Source: Ixodes scapularis (lineage: Eukaryota > Arthropoda > Arachnida > Ixodida > Ixodidae). From it: DNA of 64,000 nt. Location of the stretch: positions 5,884,406 through 5,948,405 of the forward strand of contig NW_024609836.1 in NCBI RefSeq assembly GCF_016920785.2. The letters run 5' to 3'. Under the pieces are notes generated by a model. The model searched no databases. It was not told where the DNA came from and saw only the letters and a program-made list of their open reading frames with translations. The position numbers and the translations under genes are program-made. Of the stretch, positions 62,271 through 64,000 are shown piece after piece (position 1 is the stretch's first letter; every line of letters begins with the position of its first letter).

Positions 62271-63099
62271 GTTTAAGCATGGAGAAACTTCTTTCTTTAG
62301 GTTTTTAAGCCACCGAGGAATAACACTATATCATTTTATTGCAAGAGCCTGCCAAATAAAAGGAAAGGGCAGGTGTCTGGATAGAAAGAGTTTAGTTGGC
62401 GCACCAAGAGGCTAACCAATAAAAATGGGTACTGCTCTGCCCAAAATGCCTAAAAAGTGTGGATCTCGACTTGACACTAACAACGGCACACAGTATCTAT
62501 TTTACTGACTAAAGGGTACTAAATCATTATTTTCAGCAACTAGTCATACTAAATATTTTTCCCGACTTGCTTTTTAGGAAAATTTTTAAATTTACAAGAA
62601 CTATTAAGACAACAGCTAAGAAAAAAGCAATGGCAAAACCAACAATCGAATTCGCCTGCTCTCCAGTAGCACGACATCTATAGAATGGAGACCTGCAGAA
62701 TGAGCAAGCAGTCTAAAAAACAGAGTATGTCCTATGTATAATTTGTTTTCATGCTGCAAAGCAAGTTCTGGAAAGAGGTTTCACGACATTAACAAAATTT
62801 CTTGCTATCAGTTGAGAACAAGTTAGAAGAGTGAACTAGTCCTTGCCCCTGGCATAACGTTTTAGTGTTGCCCATGGAAACTTAAATAAATTTGTAAATA
62901 AAAACAAAAAGGACTAACCTTCATAAAAAAAATCTAATTTTCGCAAAGAAAAGTTATCTTGAACAAAATATGTGGGATACAGTTGTACAGCGTCCATTTC
63001 TGTGCTGAACCAATTTTGAGGCAAATCTGCGACAATGAAAAGAAAACGCCCCGAGCACAATTAAGGGAAAGACAGAAAGGATGCATACCTACAACAAAA
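62271..63099. other. No gene recognised
   Basis: AT-rich, unique-looking. No motif-bearing frame on either strand. Confidence 0.4.
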
Positions 63100-63240
63100 A
63101 AAAAATTAGAATGACCACGGGCAGAAAACTCTGGTGAGGTTCTCGGAGTGACTCCCTGCAATGGGCCTGCGCAGACCAGAGAACAAGATCCGTCCGAGCT
63201 TGCAGCCATAAGGTGCTTCATACCGTGAAGTTCCAGAAGT
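63100..63240 (-). other. Exon-like module B
   Basis: The minus strand has an acceptor CCAATTTCAG|CTACTTCTGG near 63240, followed by about 100 bases that align with module A at roughly 60% (GC(C/T)(A/G)GAAGCT, TTCT(C/G)TGGTC, GGCC). In the frame preserved between them it reads MAASSDGSCSLVCAGPLQGV against VARSLDSVFFCGPARTMGEV. It may be a duplicated exon of one gene, or a repeat. Confidence 0.4.
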
Positions 63241-64000
63241 AGCTGAAATTGGAAGCAAACTGTATTTCATTTCTCTGCACAATGGAGAGTTTAATAGCTA
63301 GTATGCATTCATAAGGTGATACAGTCATGAATGCAGATTCTTTAATGCAGCACTTCATCACCAAATCGTTAACCGTGCCCGGCAACACTAAAAACCGAGA
63401 GCATTATTCCAAACTATCTCAGTTTAAAGTTAACCACGGCAGTAGCTGCAAGCCATTGACCTTCTAGTTGGATGCCATGGTACATCGAGCTTATAATCAT
63501 GTGTCACACTGTTTTTGCTGCAATGGCTTGTAGTGTCAAAAGTGATCCAGCTTAAAGAGATGCAAAGTACAGACGTGTGTGAGTGGGGCCCTCACCTAGT
63601 CTGCAACTACATTGCGAGGTAGGACGTTCCAACCGGGATGTTTGCTGCCTGTAACCATACGACCAGCTTGTGGACAGCGATTGTTCGAGCCGAGTACATG
63701 TCCTCGACAGTGCCGTTATTTGACAAAGTTTTATGAATGTTCAACATGACTGACTTACAGAGAGACTACATCTCAACGACTAATGACTTGGGATACCTAA
63801 CTAAATACTGATATATTAACTAAATGCAAAACAATTACCTGGCAGGCATTAAATTTTTCAACAGGATGGGTCGACTCCGCATTAAGTTGAAGGAATCGAT
63901 GCGTCAGGCACGTAGCCAGGATTTTGTTTCAGGGGGGCCCACTCATGACAAAATGCTGTATGAGGGGGAGGGGAATAGGAGGATCCATGCAAAATGGAAG
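63241..64000. other. Right end of window, no gene
   Basis: Mostly unique sequence. The last 100 bases (63905 on: 'cacgtagccagg' and G-runs) resemble the G-rich hAT-type mini-elements common in arthropods, cut off by the window edge. Confidence 0.4.

Noticed and set aside
1..64000. Endogenous virus, toxin gene or antiviral system
   Set aside because: No frame on either strand matched such proteins. All reverse transcriptase and integrase relics belong to LINE, Penelope or Ty3/gypsy elements without envelope genes.

Overview
This window looks like nuclear DNA of a chelicerate, most likely an ixodid tick. Pointers to a tick are a tRNA-headed SINE whose body carries the 'gaccacctgggg' motif common in tick repeats, a block built on 'aggggcgaagctcctta' followed by GTCC repeats, inverted-pLTR Penelope fragments, and long introns crowded with transposons. 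The taxon is inferred from memory of such repeats and is not proven. There are no operons, Shine-Dalgarno sites or dense coding. Nearly all recognisable protein sequence is decayed mobile-element sequence.

Layout. 1-5.2 kb: foldback elements, a 41-bp minisatellite and a Penelope C-terminus. 5.28-7.28 kb: two spliced exons ending an unidentified host gene (+), with a second Penelope remnant in the intron between them. 7.6-19.8 kb: ACGT-rich satellites at two places, perfect hairpins, a 1.34-kb element with long inverted ends, and three exon-like pieces (8.3-8.6 kb minus; 16.8-17.0 kb plus with a core promoter; 18.3-18.5 kb plus). 22.5-26.8 kb: a broken Ty3/gypsy element (+) cut in its RNase H by a 1.5-kb insertion. 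26.9-28.7 kb: a tRNA-Ser(AGA) gene split by a 5'-truncated LINE with a 16-bp target duplication. 29.3-30.8 kb: a large inverted repeat. 31.0-34.6 kb: a 658-bp palindromic element beside a degraded LINE (-).

35.45-52.9 kb is a nest. The 3' part of a gypsy element (gag end, protease, RT start, integrase, LTR) lies at the left. A 5' part of the same family (LTR end and gag) lies at the right, in the same orientation. About 12.9 kb separates them: an R1/I-like LINE, a TA-flanked palindromic MITE, and a 6.3-kb hAT-type element with a perfect 8-bp target duplication. That hAT element itself holds a Harbinger-like element and a LINE.

53.3-59.3 kb: two copies of a SINE-like family with a tRNA-Asp-like head, a further inverted-repeat element, and a second copy of the TA-flanked MITE split by a SINE (perfect 17-bp duplication) and another insert. 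59.5-64 kb is a minisatellite followed by the most unique-looking sequence in the window. It holds two diverged copies of an exon-like module with strong acceptor signals on the minus strand.

No CRISPR, phage, toxin or conserved multi-gene system was found. The main interest is the insertion chronology: several events can be placed to the base by target duplications, and one interrupted protein frame confirms a junction.
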